Assembly (NCBI GenBank): GCA_003216355.1
Contig: QCIX01000006.1
Location: 1-64,000 of the forward strand
Source: Prochlorococcus sp. AG-402-N23
GTDB lineage: Bacteria > Cyanobacteriota > Cyanobacteriia > PCC-6307 > Cyanobiaceae
DNA: 64,000 nt
Direction: 5' to 3'
The notes under the pieces were generated by a model. That model was not told the origin of the DNA and made no database searches. It saw only the letters and a list, made by a program, of their open reading frames with translations. This document shows, piece after piece, positions 1 to 11,061 of the stretch; position 1 is the first letter of the stretch, and every line of letters starts with the position of its first letter. The translations under genes were made by a program, and so were the position numbers.

Positions 1-420
1 AAGTAAATCTTCATATAATTTTGAAGCAGCCTGAAAATGTAAACCAATTTTTTCATTGAATCTTTTTTTTAAATCTTCAGGGAGATCAGGAATTGAATTT
101 TGTCTATTCTTAAAATCTTGACGCCTTAACTCTGGTAAGGGAATATTACCCAATTGAGAACTATCTGCATATCTCTGTGAAAATTCCTGGAAAGTAAATG
201 ATCTATGTCTTAAAATTTGGGCAGCGATTCCTCTGTTGGTTTCTATTTGTAAGGTCATAAATGACTGTTCAAAAACACTCCAATGTTCATTTTTAATGCA
301 ATAACTCAATAATTTCGAATAGTCTTCATTTTCCTGATTTTTTGGATTACTAACTCTTGCAATATAAGCCATCGTTTTTTCTGCATCAGGTGTTAGCGAA
401 ATTAGTTCAACTTTACTCAT
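1..420 (-). CDS. thyX: FAD-dependent thymidylate synthase ThyX (partial, runs off left edge)
   Basis: Reverse-strand frame MSKVELISLTPDAEKTMAYIARVSNP...LRHRSFTFQEFSQRYAD; the RHRxxxxQEFSxRY region matches the ThyX motif. Confidence 0.9.
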   Translation of the reverse strand, partial: MSKVELISLTPDAEKTMAYIARVSNPKNQENEDYSKLLSYCIKNEHWSVFEQSFMTLQIETNRGIAAQILRHRSFTFQEFSQRYADSSQLGNIPLPELRRQDFKNRQNSIPDLPEDLKKRFNEKIGLHFQAASKLYEDLL

Positions 421-421
421 T

Positions 422-1015
422 TTAGATCTTTGCAAGAGTTACTTTTTCTGGTTGGTTTTGATATTTACCTCTTCTATCTTCATAAGTTGTAGAGCACGGA
501 TCACCTTCAAAAAAGAGTAGTTGGCAAATACCCTCTTCAGCATAAATTCTGCAATCTGCACCTGAACTATTACTAAACTCTAAAGTTAGATGACCTTCCC
601 ACCCAGCCTCTGCGGGCGTTGTATTAACAATAATTCCAAGTCGTGCGTAAGTACTTTTGCCTATACAGATTACAGTTATATTTTCTGGCACTTTCATCTT
701 TTCTAAAGCAACTCCTAAACCATAGGAGTGAGCAGGAAGAATAAAAAAGTCTCCATCATCATCATGGTGAAGAATAGTTTTCTCTAAATTATTAGGATTA
801 AACTTTTTGGGGTTCATCACAGTCCCAGGGATATGTCTGAAAATTAGGAATTCTTTTGATGAAAGTCTTAAATCATATCCATAAGATGAACATCCGTAAC
901 TCAAAACTGGCTTTTTTTTATTGTCAGGCTCAAGATGTCTCACTAAATTTGATTGAAAGGGTTTGATCATACCTTCCGAAGCTTTTTGATTTATCCAGAG
1001 ATCATTTTTTAGCAT
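422..1015 (-). CDS. dcd: dCTP deaminase
   Basis: ORF with GKSTYARLGIIVNTTPAEAGWEGHLTLEFSN motif of Dcd. Confidence 0.95.
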   Translation of the reverse strand: MLKNDLWINQKASEGMIKPFQSNLVRHLEPDNKKKPVLSYGCSSYGYDLRLSSKEFLIFRHIPGTVMNPKKFNPNNLEKTILHHDDDGDFFILPAHSYGLGVALEKMKVPENITVICIGKSTYARLGIIVNTTPAEAGWEGHLTLEFSNSSGADCRIYAEEGICQLLFFEGDPCSTTYEDRRGKYQNQPEKVTLAKI

Positions 1016-1019
1016 TGTT

Positions 1020-1601
1020 TTATGAGCGAAGTTCGGTAATTTGGTTTGCCATTAATAATAAATCTTTAGGTATGTCTGTACCAGTAAGGATTACATCTCC
1101 TGATATGAATCGGTTTTCAAGTGTTGAAATCAAATCATCTTTATCGATAATTTTCATATTGATAGCTAAAAAAATTTCATCAAGTATGATTTGATCATTC
1201 TCTCCAGACTTTAGTTCTCTTTTACAGAAATTCCATAATTCAATAATTGATTCATTAATAGATTTTTTTAAATTTTTATTCTTTTCAACTGCTTCATAAT
1301 TATATTGATCAAAGGAATGTGATGATCTTACCCAGGTTAGATTACCGCATAGCTTTACTGCATGATTAACTCCTTGCTTGACCCCCCCCTTCATAAATTG
1401 TATTAGTAGAACTTTCCTGCCAAGAGCAGCATTTCTTAGAGAATCTCTAATGATAGATGTGTAGCTACCTCTATATGAAGATTGATAGATTTGAATTTGC
1501 CCGTTTTGTGAAAATTTTTTTACTTTAATTTTGTTATCAGTATTTATTTTTACAACATCAAGATTACCTTTGGAATAAATATGAGATGAACTAATTACCA
1601 T
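1020..1601 (-). CDS. CobO/BtuR-like cob(I)alamin adenosyltransferase homolog with degenerate P-loop
   Basis: LLIQFMKGG ... IILDEI resemble the CobO core, but the Walker A GNGKGKT segment is replaced by SSYRGSYTS. Confidence 0.65.
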   Translation of the reverse strand: MVISSSHIYSKGNLDVVKINTDNKIKVKKFSQNGQIQIYQSSYRGSYTSIIRDSLRNAALGRKVLLIQFMKGGVKQGVNHAVKLCGNLTWVRSSHSFDQYNYEAVEKNKNLKKSINESIIELWNFCKRELKSGENDQIILDEIFLAINMKIIDKDDLISTLENRFISGDVILTGTDIPKDLLLMANQITELRS

Positions 1602-1738
1602 TATTTAGGTTCTTTCTACATGCAGTATAATTAGAATCTATTGACGCTGCATATAGTGTAATTTTACTTAAAAAAGGGTTAAGCAATTTGAAACTGACTG
1701 AAAAAAACTTATTTATATACTTATAAGAATTGAAAATT

Positions 1739-1752
1739 GTTACTGTTGATAC
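1739..1752 (+). promoter_or_regulatory. NtcA-type box upstream of ntcA (GT-N10-AC: GTTACTGTTGATAC) with TAN3T -10 (TAAATT) 22 nt downstream
   Basis: Direct motif match with class-II NtcA promoter spacing; -10 candidate at 1775-1780. Confidence 0.7.
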
Positions 1753-1800
1753 AAGATATTTTAGGGTGTCTCCTTAAATTTTTTAATAGTTAAGTTATTT

Positions 1801-2535
1801 ATGATACCTGCTTCACGAGGATTCAACAGCTTTAGTTCGCAACATTCCGGACAAAGTAAAATTAACTCTGTTGGAGAACGTTTTCCAATCAATAGAACTT
1901 TAATGGAAGTTATTAAAGGTCTAGATGGTGCAAGCACAGAAATGGTTGAGAGGTCTAAAACAATATTCTTCCCTGGAGACCCTGCTGAAAGGGTTTATCT
2001 TATAAGAAGAGGAGCAGTAAGACTTTCAAGAGTTTATGAGTCAGGTGAAGAAATAACTGTTGCTCTTTTAAGAGAGAATAGTCTCTTTGGTGTCTTATCC
2101 CTCCTAACAGGACATAGATCCGATCGTTTTTACCATGCCATAGCATTCACAAGAGTTGAAATGATAACAGCACCTGCTAATTCTGTTTTAAGAGCTATAG
2201 AGGAAGATGCATCAGTAGGACTGTTACTTTTACAGGGGCTTTCAAGTAGGATCCTGCAAACTGAAACAATGATAGAAACTCTTACACATAGAGATATGTC
2301 TTCTCGTTTAGTAAGTTTTTTAATGGTCCTTTGTAGAGACTTTGGAGTTGCAGGTGAAAAAGGTATTACGATAGATTTAAGGCTTTCTCATCAGGCAATT
2401 GCTGAAGCTATTGGTTCTACAAGAGTAACCATTACAAGATTATTGGGAGATTTAAAGGATTCAGGTCTTCTTAATATTGAAAGAAAAAAGATCACCGTGT
2501 TCGATCCAATTGCTCTTGCAAAAAGATTTAATTGA
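1801..2535 (+). CDS. ntcA: Global nitrogen regulator NtcA (Crp/Fnr family)
   Basis: Full-length NtcA: cNMP-like domain plus [27 protein letters not shown]. Confidence 0.97.
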   Translation: MIPASRGFNSFSSQHSGQSKINSVGERFPINRTLMEVIKGLDGASTEMVERSKTIFFPGDPAERVYLIRRGAVRLSRVYESGEEITVALLRENSLFGVLSLLTGHRSDRFYHAIAFTRVEMITAPANSVLRAIEEDASVGLLLLQGLSSRILQTETMIETLTHRDMSSRLVSFLMVLCRDFGVAGEKGITIDLRLSHQAIAEAIGSTRVTITRLLGDLKDSGLLNIERKKITVFDPIALAKRFN

Positions 2536-2556
2536 TTCATCATAAATTATGATGTA

Positions 2557-3540
2557 TTGAGTATATGCAAAAGTGTGGCTTGGATTTTAATTGTTTTTTT
2601 AATATTACTAGGGGGATTAATTGCACCATTTGGGGATGTTCTTGGAACAAAGATTGGTAAAGCAAGATTTAGTATCTTAAAATTAAGACCGAAAAAAACA
2701 GCAACTATAATAACTATTATTACTGGTGGGTTTATTAGTTCAATATCAATAGGGTTATTGATTTTAGTAAGTGAAGAATTCAGACAAAGGCTTTTTGTTG
2801 ATATTCCTTTTTTGCAAAAAACATTAGATGAAAGTAAAAAGGCTTTAATTCCTTTACAGGAAGAAAGAAAGGAACTTGAAGGTAAAATTATTCAAAAAGA
2901 AAAGGAGTTAAATCAATTAAAAAATAATATTAAAGAATTTAGGAGAGGAAATATCGTTATTAAAAGAGGACAAACTTTATTTATTGCTGAGGTTGATTCC
3001 AGCTCAAATATAAAACTTAACTTAAGAAAAATCTATAATGAAGCTGATAAATATGTTAGGAAAATTGTTATCCCAAATAATAAACAAGCAAGAAATATTC
3101 TTTTGTGGAGACCCAGTGATATTACAAAAATTGAGACAATAGCTGCTAGTGGTGGTAACTGGGTTTTATTAATTAAATCAGCAACAAATGTTTTAAAAGG
3201 AGATAATTATGTTTTTGTATCTCCAGATTTATTAGAGAATAAATTTATAGTCAAAAAAGGTGATATTATTACAAGCTCTATTCTTGGTGCAAGTGATTTA
3301 AATAGTAAATCAATAAATCTAAGAATTAAATCATTGCTTAGAGAAACAAGAGATGAAATTAAGTCAAAAGGATCACAAGTTAGTGAAATTAATACAAGTG
3401 GAAATTTTGTAAAAAAAATTAGAGACTTTCTTAAAGAAAATCAAAATATCAAATTTAAGTTAGAAGTAGTATCTTTAAGAGATAGTAAAACTTTAGAACC
3501 TATAGTCGTTGAAATTAATATTTTAAAGATTGCAGCTTAA
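2557..3540 (+). CDS. DUF3084-like conserved cyanobacterial protein with N-terminal TM segments (TTG start)
   Basis: 327 aa ORF, two hydrophobic segments then coiled coil; syntenic position after ntcA. Confidence 0.7.
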   Translation: MSICKSVAWILIVFLILLGGLIAPFGDVLGTKIGKARFSILKLRPKKTATIITIITGGFISSISIGLLILVSEEFRQRLFVDIPFLQKTLDESKKALIPLQEERKELEGKIIQKEKELNQLKNNIKEFRRGNIVIKRGQTLFIAEVDSSSNIKLNLRKIYNEADKYVRKIVIPNNKQARNILLWRPSDITKIETIAASGGNWVLLIKSATNVLKGDNYVFVSPDLLENKFIVKKGDIITSSILGASDLNSKSINLRIKSLLRETRDEIKSKGSQVSEINTSGNFVKKIRDFLKENQNIKFKLEVVSLRDSKTLEPIVVEINILKIAA

Positions 3541-3978
3541 ATGTCTAGAGTAATAACTATTGATCCAGGAAAAAGTAAATGTGGCTTAGTATTAGCTGAA
3601 ATAAGTGAAAAAAAAGTTTATAAAGCGATAATTCTTAAAAGTGAATTACTTGGGAATTATGTCAGAAATTTAATTACCGCTGAGGACATATCACAAATTA
3701 TTATTGGCAATGGGACCACCAATAGAGAGATTAGAGAAAAACTAGATTTTTTTAAAAAAGAAATAATAAATTTTGAGGAAAAAAATACTACCTACAGGGC
3801 TAAAGCAAGATATTTCGAACTTTTTCCAATCAGTGGTCTCGGGTGTTTAATTCCAAGGGAGGTTTTTATTCTTAATAAAAACCTTGATGCGATATCAGCT
3901 TTGATAATTTTAGAGGATTATTGCAAAATGAAGTTTACTTTAAATCAAAATGTAGATTTTAAAACTTGGCTGAAATAG
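3541..3978 (+). CDS. RuvC/YqgF-like resolvase-fold protein
   Basis: ITIDPGKSKCGLVLAE N-terminal RNase H-like motif. Confidence 0.7.
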   Translation: MSRVITIDPGKSKCGLVLAEISEKKVYKAIILKSELLGNYVRNLITAEDISQIIIGNGTTNREIREKLDFFKKEIINFEEKNTTYRAKARYFELFPISGLGCLIPREVFILNKNLDAISALIILEDYCKMKFTLNQNVDFKTWLK

Positions 3979-4216
3979 TGAACTTATACTCATTCCCTGT
4001 TTCTAGTTCATAATCTTTTTGCAGTAAAAATTTCAATAAGGCATTCTCAATTAATGCTCTTCCTAAAGGTGGCTTTACTTTTAATAGACCTTTATGGAAG
4101 GAGTACGTAAAAGTCCATTTAAATTGACTAGCTTCCACAACCCCCTGAATTTGCTTTTTTGAGAAGCAATATTCCTTAACACTTACATTTGCAATAGTTT
4201 CAGGTTTTGAACGCAT
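3959..4216 (-). CDS. DUF3146-like conserved hypothetical protein
   Basis: 85 aa ORF; cyanobacterial small conserved family by recognition. Confidence 0.55.
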   Translation of the reverse strand: MRSKPETIANVSVKEYCFSKKQIQGVVEASQFKWTFTYSFHKGLLKVKPPLGRALIENALLKFLLQKDYELETGNEYKFTISAKF

Positions 4217-4219
4217 TTC

Positions 4220-4822
4220 TTAAGGTTGGTCTTTGTCAAATGAATTTAATTCGTTAATTATATATTCTTCTTTTTTAGTATTTAGTTGTTCTAGAGATTC
4301 GATTACTCTCTTGTAAACTTTATCTAATATTGATTTTTCTTCTAGAGAAATATTTCCTAATACATGTGAAATAGTATTGAAATTATTTTTTCCTTTTATT
4401 AGAGGAGGTGACCCAATACCAATTCTTATTCTCTTAAAGTTTTGGGTCTGCAATTGTTCAATGATGCTTTTAAGCCCGTTATGTCCCCCTGAACTTCCTT
4501 TTCTTCTAAATCTTATTTTTCCAAGGGGAAGATCTTTATCATCGACTATTATAAAAATCTGATCTAAATTTATTTTGTACCAATCAACTATTGCTCGGAC
4601 TGCATCACCACTGTTATTCATAAACGTATTTGGTAAAAATAATCTGAAAGTAGAATCATTGATTTGAAATTCTGAGCAGGAACTTTTAAGCTTATCTTTT
4701 AGTAAAAAATTTGAATTATATTTTTTCGAGAGATGTTCAAGCAGTAAAAAACCTATATTATGTCTACTTTTTGAGTATTTTTTACCAGGATTTCCTAATC
4801 CAATTAAAAATATTTCTTTCAT
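4220..4822 (-). CDS. pth: Peptidyl-tRNA hydrolase
   Basis: IGLGNPGKKYSKSRHNIGF ... GSSGGHNGLKSI. Confidence 0.95.
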   Translation of the reverse strand: MKEIFLIGLGNPGKKYSKSRHNIGFLLLEHLSKKYNSNFLLKDKLKSSCSEFQINDSTFRLFLPNTFMNNSGDAVRAIVDWYKINLDQIFIIVDDKDLPLGKIRFRRKGSSGGHNGLKSIIEQLQTQNFKRIRIGIGSPPLIKGKNNFNTISHVLGNISLEEKSILDKVYKRVIESLEQLNTKKEEYIINELNSFDKDQP

Positions 4823-4962
4823 TGTTTATTTCTAAATCTCTTTTTGTTTGAGAATTATGAATATATACAAACTATAACTAATTAATAAAAACAAAAATTT
4901 TAAAAAAGTTATTTGGCAATTTTCACGTTAACCAAACAATTTTTTGAGAAAATTTCAGAAAT

Positions 4963-5163
4963 TTAGTTTCCGTTCCAATCTACTGAGAAACCTTGTAGTA
5001 GTAAGGATTGGTTATAAATTTGTAGAAGAATAACTAAGAAAACCAAAAGTAGTAGACCAATTACTGTCATTACAGGAACTGCTCCCCAACCAGGTACAAC
5101 TTTTCCCTGACCTGAATTGCCAATTGCTTTTAAAAGACTTCCTAATGCTGTTTTTTGACCCAT
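4963..5163 (-). CDS. psbH: Photosystem II protein PsbH
   Basis: [56 protein letters not shown]. Confidence 0.95.
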
Positions 5164-5243
5164 GTTAAATTCACAAAATCGAATATTATTTCGCTATTGT
5201 ATAAGAACTCATACATAAATTGTTTACAAACTTAGCAAAATTG

Positions 5244-5396
5244 ATGCAAACTTTATCATCAGCTCCAGATCCTGCAGTTTCTATAGCTGTAACAATTCTG
5301 GCTTTACTTTTGGCTTTGACCGGTTTTGGTCTTTGGACTGCCTTTGGACCTAAAGCAGCAAAACTTACTGATCCTTGGGATGATCATGATGATTAA
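5244..5396 (+). CDS. psbN: PsbN
   Basis: 50 aa ORF by eye: MQTLSSAPDPAVSIAVTILALLLALTGFGLWTAFGPKAAKLTDPWDDHDD; divergent from psbH. Confidence 0.95.
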   Translation: MQTLSSAPDPAVSIAVTILALLLALTGFGLWTAFGPKAAKLTDPWDDHDD

Positions 5397-5505
5397 TTAA
5401 TCCTGAAAGTATTTCAAAATTTACCAAAAATACAAAAAGTAAACAATTAACCATAGTTTAATTATAAATTTAATAGGATATAAATCTGTCAGCACTAGTA
5501 ATTCC

Positions 5506-5634
5506 ATGCTCGCTTTAAAAATTTCTGTTTACACCATCGTCTTTTTCTTTGTTGGAATATTTCTTTTCGGATTTTTAGCAAGTGACCCAACAAGAACCCC
5601 AAACAGAAAAGACCTAGAAAGTCCACAAGATTAA
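5506..5634 (+). CDS. psbI: Photosystem II protein PsbI
   Basis: 42 aa ORF by eye: [42 protein letters not shown]. Confidence 0.95.
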
Positions 5635-5681
5635 TATTTTTAATTTAATTCTTAAATTGATTTCAGGTCGGATTTAAATAG

Positions 5682-6305
5682 CTATAACAAATTAGTATTA
5701 AATTTTATATAAGGTAATTGGGAAAATTTATTTTCTATTAAATTTTCATTCTCAAGTAGTGTTGATGTAGCATCCCATTCCCCTGATATAAACATTTTTC
5801 TTGAGCTTTCCTTAATATCAAGATTGAAATTTAAATTTTTTGATTTTGCTAAGGATTTTTTTAGATCAATTTCAAAAAATAAAAATTTATCATCTTTATA
5901 TTTTTGAATTTTTTGTATTAATTCTTTAGCAAGCGTAAAGCATGGAATTCCAATTGCTATACAGTTACTATAAAAAATATCAGCGAAACTCTCGCCTATT
6001 ATTGCTTTTATCCCCCATCTCAGAAGTGCTTGGGGAGCATGCTCTCTACTGGAACCACATCCGAAATTGCTATTAACAACTAGTATTGAGGCATTTTCGT
6101 TTTCCTGTAGATCAAAAGGATGCCTTCCCTTTAAATTTTTTCTATCATCTGCAAAAACAGATTCACCTAATGAATCAAAGTTAACACACTTCAAATAACG
6201 TGCTGGAATTATTCGATCTGTATCAATGTCGTTACCAATCAAGGAGATACATTTCCCGTTAATTTTTGTAATTTTTCCAATTGGTGGGGTAAACTCGGAT
6301 TTCAT
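5682..6305 (-). CDS. leuD: 3-isopropylmalate dehydratase small subunit
   Basis: GNDIDTDRIIPARYLK, FGCGSSREHAPQAL. Confidence 0.95.
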   Translation of the reverse strand: MKSEFTPPIGKITKINGKCISLIGNDIDTDRIIPARYLKCVNFDSLGESVFADDRKNLKGRHPFDLQENENASILVVNSNFGCGSSREHAPQALLRWGIKAIIGESFADIFYSNCIAIGIPCFTLAKELIQKIQKYKDDKFLFFEIDLKKSLAKSKNLNFNLDIKESSRKMFISGEWDATSTLLENENLIENKFSQLPYIKFNTNLL

Positions 6306-7711
6306 TAGTTGATAAATTCTCGAACGTCACTGACTTTTCCATTAATTGCAGCAGCAGCAACCATTGCTGGACTCATAAGTAGCGTCCTCCCGTTTGGAGA
6401 TCCCTGTCTGCCCTTGAAATTTCTATTGCTAGAACTGGCACTAACTTGATTACCTATTAGCCTATCTGAATTCATTGCTAAACACATTGAGCAGCCTGGC
6501 TCTCTCCATTGAAATCCAGAATCCTTAAATATCTGATCAAGACCCTCTTTTTTTGCTGCAATGGCTACTCTTTCTGAGCCAGGCACTACAAATGCTTTTA
6601 CATTCTTAGATACTTTTTTATCTTTTAATACTTTAGCTGCAATTCTCAAGTCACTAATTCGACCATTTGTACAACTGCCTATGAAACAAACTTCTATAGG
6701 AATATCTTTTATTGATTGTCCTGGCTTGAAACTCATATATTCAAAAGCCTCTTCAGCAACTAATTTGTCATTAGGGGACAATTCATCTAAAAGAGGTATT
6801 TGTTGATTAATGCCTATACTTTGGCCGGGAGTAATCCCCCAAGTAACGGTTGGTTCTATTTTTGCAGCATCTATTTTAATTACATCATCATAAATTGAAT
6901 TTTCATCACTTTTTAATGTTTTCCACCATGTGAGTGCATTTTCCCAATGATCGTTTTTTGGTGCGCATAATTTATTTTTAATGTAACTAAAGGTCTTTTC
7001 ATCAGGGTTTATATAGCCGCATCTAGCTCCTCCTTCAATAGACATATTACATATAGTCATTCTCTCTTCCATTGATAATGCATTAATCGCAGGCCCTGCG
7101 AATTCATATGCGAAACCTACTCCTGCCTTTACACCAAGTTTATTAATGATATGAAGTACTAAATCCTTAGCATAAACACCACTAGATAATTTATTGTCAC
7201 ACCAAATCTGCCTCACTTTTAATTTGTTCATGGCTATGGTTTGGCTAGCAAGAACATCTCTTACTTGGCTTGTACCTATCCCAAAAGCAATTGACCCAAA
7301 AGCTCCATGAGTTGAAGTATGAGAATCTCCGCAAGCAATTGTCATGCCTGGCTGGGTTAGCCCTAATTCTGGGGCCACTACATGAACTATTCCTTGATTA
7401 CCACTACCAATATTAAAAAATCTTATTTTATGTTTTAAGCAATTCTTCTCAAGTGTTTCAATCATTTTTTCAGCGAGACTATCTTTGAAAGGCCTGCTCT
7501 GATTATCTGTTGGCACAATATGATCAACAGTAGCAACAGTTCTACTAGGGAATTTTACTGTTAAATTTTTGTCTTTTAAAGCGCCAAATGCTTGAGGACT
7601 TGTCACTTCATGGATTAAGTGAAGACCAATAAAAATTTGATCTGAGCCGCCAGGAAGACTGGAAACTTTGTGTAAATCCCAAACTTTATCAAATAAGGTA
7701 TCTTTACTCAA
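6305..7711 (-). CDS. leuC: 3-isopropylmalate dehydratase large subunit
   Basis: Aconitase family: [35 protein letters not shown]. Confidence 0.96.
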   Translation of the reverse strand: MSKDTLFDKVWDLHKVSSLPGGSDQIFIGLHLIHEVTSPQAFGALKDKNLTVKFPSRTVATVDHIVPTDNQSRPFKDSLAEKMIETLEKNCLKHKIRFFNIGSGNQGIVHVVAPELGLTQPGMTIACGDSHTSTHGAFGSIAFGIGTSQVRDVLASQTIAMNKLKVRQIWCDNKLSSGVYAKDLVLHIINKLGVKAGVGFAYEFAGPAINALSMEERMTICNMSIEGGARCGYINPDEKTFSYIKNKLCAPKNDHWENALTWWKTLKSDENSIYDDVIKIDAAKIEPTVTWGITPGQSIGINQQIPLLDELSPNDKLVAEEAFEYMSFKPGQSIKDIPIEVCFIGSCTNGRISDLRIAAKVLKDKKVSKNVKAFVVPGSERVAIAAKKEGLDQIFKDSGFQWREPGCSMCLAMNSDRLIGNQVSASSSNRNFKGRQGSPNGRTLLMSPAMVAAAAINGKVSDVREFIN

Positions 7712-7724
7712 TTTGTAAAAAAAG

Positions 7725-8999
7725 CTACTTACTATTTGATAATAAGATTAATCTGAGGCTGTTCAAACACACATTTACACTTAGTGTTTGAATTTCAATT
7801 CTGTTTCGGGTTGAGTTAAATATTTTTTTTATATTAGTTACATGATTATTCGGTCCTGCAATTGATACATAGACAAGTCCAACTGGTTTATCTGGACTGC
7901 CTCCATTAGGACCAGCTATCCCACTAATTGCTATTGCCCAATCTGCTCCTAATTTCTCTTTTACATTAATTGCCATGGCCTCACAAACTTCTTTAGAAAC
8001 AGCTCCATATTTTGTAAGCTTTTCTTCAGAAATATTTAATAATAAATTTTTTAGCTCATTACTATAGGAAACAATACTACCTTGAAAAACTTGAGATGAA
8101 CCTGATATTGATGTTAGAGATGAAGATAGAAGACCTCCTGTACAGGATTCAGCAAAAACAATAGTTTGGTTCCTCTTAGTTAACTCTTTTATTAAAACGC
8201 TTGGCAAAGTCTCATTATCCTCTCCAAAAATAAACTTTGAAAAATCTTTTTTTAATTTTTCTTTTACAGGCTTAATTATATTTTTTGCTTCTAGGTCATT
8301 CTTCGCTCGCGCGGTGATTCTTATTTTAACTTCTCCTAAGTTTGCATATGGAGCAACTGTTGGGTTTTTAAGATTTAATAGATCATTAATTTTTTCTGCA
8401 ACGCTAGATTCTCCAATTCCTGCAAATTTAAGAGTATTTGAAAAAAAGGAATAACTATCTGAGAACTTGGTTTTAATGAAATCATACGCAGTCTCTTCCC
8501 ACATAGTTTTCATTTCACTAGGTACTCCGGGGAAAGTAAGAATAGTAAATCCTTTTATTGGTTCCCATATCATTCCTGGGGCAGTGCCCCTAGGGTTATT
8601 AATTATTTGAGCATTTTTTGGGAAGAAACATTGTTTCCTTAAACTAGAGTAATCGTCTTTGAGCTTTGAGTTTGGAAGTTTTTGTTTAATTTCATCCCAT
8701 AAGTCCGGTCTTTCAAAAAGAGATACATTAAAAGATTTCGCTATTGCTTCAGTAGTTAAGTCATCTGGGGTGGGTCCCAATCCACCAGTTGTAATTAGAA
8801 GATTACTTCTTTTCGATATTTCTTGAATTACTTTTATAATTCGATCACAATTATCACCTACAGTTGATTGCCTAAAGTGATTTAAGCCTAATAGCGACAA
8901 CTGTTCAGAAATCCATTGAGCATTTGTGTTTATGATATTTCCTAAAAGTAGCTCTGTTCCAATAGAAAGAATTTCAACTCCCTTGGAATTAGGACTCAT
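7725..8999 (-). CDS. cinA: CinA family competence/damage-inducible protein
   Basis: [32 protein letters not shown]-terminal [15 protein letters not shown]. Confidence 0.92.
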   Translation of the reverse strand: MSPNSKGVEILSIGTELLLGNIINTNAQWISEQLSLLGLNHFRQSTVGDNCDRIIKVIQEISKRSNLLITTGGLGPTPDDLTTEAIAKSFNVSLFERPDLWDEIKQKLPNSKLKDDYSSLRKQCFFPKNAQIINNPRGTAPGMIWEPIKGFTILTFPGVPSEMKTMWEETAYDFIKTKFSDSYSFFSNTLKFAGIGESSVAEKINDLLNLKNPTVAPYANLGEVKIRITARAKNDLEAKNIIKPVKEKLKKDFSKFIFGEDNETLPSVLIKELTKRNQTIVFAESCTGGLLSSSLTSISGSSQVFQGSIVSYSNELKNLLLNISEEKLTKYGAVSKEVCEAMAINVKEKLGADWAIAISGIAGPNGGSPDKPVGLVYVSIAGPNNHVTNIKKIFNSTRNRIEIQTLSVNVCLNSLRLILLSNSK

Positions 9000-10267
9000 T
9001 TAATTGATGCTTCAAGTTTGCCTTCATAAAGAGGAAAACGATTACATAAGGTTAATACTCTTTCTTTACATTGACTTTCAATCAGTGAATCACTTGGGTT
9101 AAGTAATCTATCAGCAATAATTTCGCCAACTTCAGCAAAAGCATTCTCATTAAAGCCTCTAGTAGTTAAAGCAGCAGTACCCAACCTTAGCCCGCTGGTT
9201 ACAAAAGGTGATTCGGGGTCAAATGGAACAGTATTTTTATTTGCAGTGATATTCACTTCACTTACTAGCAAGTCAGCAATTTTACCAGTCATATTGATAC
9301 TTCTTAAATCGAGTAAAACAATATGATTATCAGTGCCTCCACTAACGATATCAATACCTCTATTTATTAAAGTTGAAGCTAGAACTTTGGCATTATTTAT
9401 TACTTGTTGGGAATAATTAACAAAATCTGGCTGTAAGGCTTCTCCAAACGCAACTGCTTTAGCTGCAATAATGTGTTCTAGGGGCCCCCCCTGAGTGCCT
9501 GGGAAAACAGATTTATCAAATTTCTTGCCAAATTCTGCATCTTTACACAAGATAAGTCCTCCTCTAGGTCCTCTTAATGTTTTATGAGTAGTTGTAGTTA
9601 CTACATCACAATAAGGGATTGGATTTGGATGGAGTTTACTTGCTACAAGACCTGCGATGTGTGCGATATCAGCCATTAAGAATGCACCAACTTCATCTGC
9701 AATTTTTCTAAATGATTCAAAATCGATTGTTCTTGGATAAGCTGAATATCCGCATATGATCAATTTTGGTTTTGTTTCAAGTGCTATCTCTCTTATCTCA
9801 TCAAAATTTAATTCACTAGTTTCTTTGTTTACACCATAGTGAACTGCATTAAACCACTTACCACTCATGTTTACTGGAGATCCATGAGTGAGGTGTCCAC
9901 CATGAGATAAATCCATCCCCAGGATTGTGTCGCCAGGTTTGAGTAAACTTAGGAAAACAGCAGCATTAGCCTGTGCTCCACTATGGGGCTGCACATTAGC
10001 CCAATTTGCATTAAATAATTTTTTCGCTCTTTGAATAGCTAATTCTTCGATTTCATCAACAAATTCACATCCCCCGTAATATCTTTTTTGAGGTAATCCC
10101 TCTGCGTATTTATTTGTAAGGACTGATCCTTGAGCCTGCATGACGGCAATTGATGCGAAATTTTCGCTTGCGATTAACTCAAGATGAGTTTCCTGTCTAT
10201 TTTCTTCGGAGTTAATAAAATTGGATATTACTGGATCACTTTCTTTAAGATTTTGAAGGATATTCAT
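8996..10267 (-). CDS. glyA: Serine hydroxymethyltransferase
   Basis: [38 protein letters not shown]. Confidence 0.97.
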   Translation of the reverse strand: MNILQNLKESDPVISNFINSEENRQETHLELIASENFASIAVMQAQGSVLTNKYAEGLPQKRYYGGCEFVDEIEELAIQRAKKLFNANWANVQPHSGAQANAAVFLSLLKPGDTILGMDLSHGGHLTHGSPVNMSGKWFNAVHYGVNKETSELNFDEIREIALETKPKLIICGYSAYPRTIDFESFRKIADEVGAFLMADIAHIAGLVASKLHPNPIPYCDVVTTTTHKTLRGPRGGLILCKDAEFGKKFDKSVFPGTQGGPLEHIIAAKAVAFGEALQPDFVNYSQQVINNAKVLASTLINRGIDIVSGGTDNHIVLLDLRSINMTGKIADLLVSEVNITANKNTVPFDPESPFVTSGLRLGTAALTTRGFNENAFAEVGEIIADRLLNPSDSLIESQCKERVLTLCNRFPLYEGKLEASIK

Positions 10268-10344
10268 TGAATTTGATAACTAATAACCATAATATAAACG
10301 ATATTTTTTAGAAAAATATAAAAAGAATATTTCATAATTATAAA

Positions 10345-10418
10345 CGCGCCTGGAGAGATTCGAACTCCCGACACCCTGATCCGTAGTCAGGTGCTCTAAT
10401 CCACTGAGCTACAGGCGC
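10345..10418 (-). tRNA. tRNA-Arg (anticodon ACG)
   Basis: Reverse complement GCGCCTGTAGCTCAGTGGATTAGAGCACCTGACTACGGATCAGGGTGTCGGGAGTTCGAATCTCTCCAGGCGCG folds as cloverleaf. Confidence 0.95.
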
Positions 10419-10504
10419 ATAATTATGTAATATCTCTGTTTCAGGGTCTCTTAGTCAACTAGATTTCAGTTAAAATATCTATTATTAACAATCTAATTAT
10501 TGAT

Positions 10505-10756
10505 ATGCCTATTAAGTGGTACGGAAATGGTGATTTAGAAGATCCCATCTATAAACATTTTTCTCGAATAGTAAATTTTGTTATTCACTGTATGATATTT
10601 ACTGCGATAGTAAGTGGCACTTGGCTTTTAAAAGAAATTAAATATGAAATCGCTTTTTTTAATAATTTTGCAATTTTCTGGTCAATTCTTTTAGCCTCCC
10701 ATTTACTATTTGTAATTATGAAAAAACCTAAAAATACTTCAAAACAATCAACTTAA
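10505..10756 (+). CDS. Small membrane protein, hypothetical
   Basis: 83 aa, two hydrophobic segments, plausible upstream AT-rich promoter. Confidence 0.6.
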   Translation: MPIKWYGNGDLEDPIYKHFSRIVNFVIHCMIFTAIVSGTWLLKEIKYEIAFFNNFAIFWSILLASHLLFVIMKKPKNTSKQST

Positions 10757-10770
10757 TTAATTTTTAATTT

Positions 10771-11061
10771 ATGGACTCTCAGATACGAATAAGTGATCTA
10801 GAAAATACTATTTCAGAAAAGGTTTTTATAAAAATAGAAAATTGGAATTTATATCTTGGAGATGCTGGCCTAGCTAGAAATCTTGCTATTGAATGTATCA
10901 GCAATAAAGATAAAGGCCCATTGGAGGCTGCGAAAATAAGTTTGAAAGCAATAAATGTAAAAGTAGGGGATGGTGTTAACAGTATTCCACTGATCAATTT
11001 AATAACTAACTCACAAATTCTAGAATTAGAAGAGGTTTTGGAAAGTTTTTTTGAAAATTAA
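10771..11061 (+). CDS. DUF3181-like conserved hypothetical protein
   Basis: 96 aa ORF with cyanobacterial conserved-family look. Confidence 0.55.
   Translation: MDSQIRISDLENTISEKVFIKIENWNLYLGDAGLARNLAIECISNKDKGPLEAAKISLKAINVKVGDGVNSIPLINLITNSQILELEEVLESFFEN

Noticed and set aside
4377-4562. 61-aa plus-strand ORF antisense to pth
   Set aside because: Shadow ORF opposite a well-supported gene; same reasoning for 6561-6806, 12822-13004, 13149-13349, 17794-17982, 18297-18521, 30918-31127, 31482-31703, 40795-41052 and 49234-49528.
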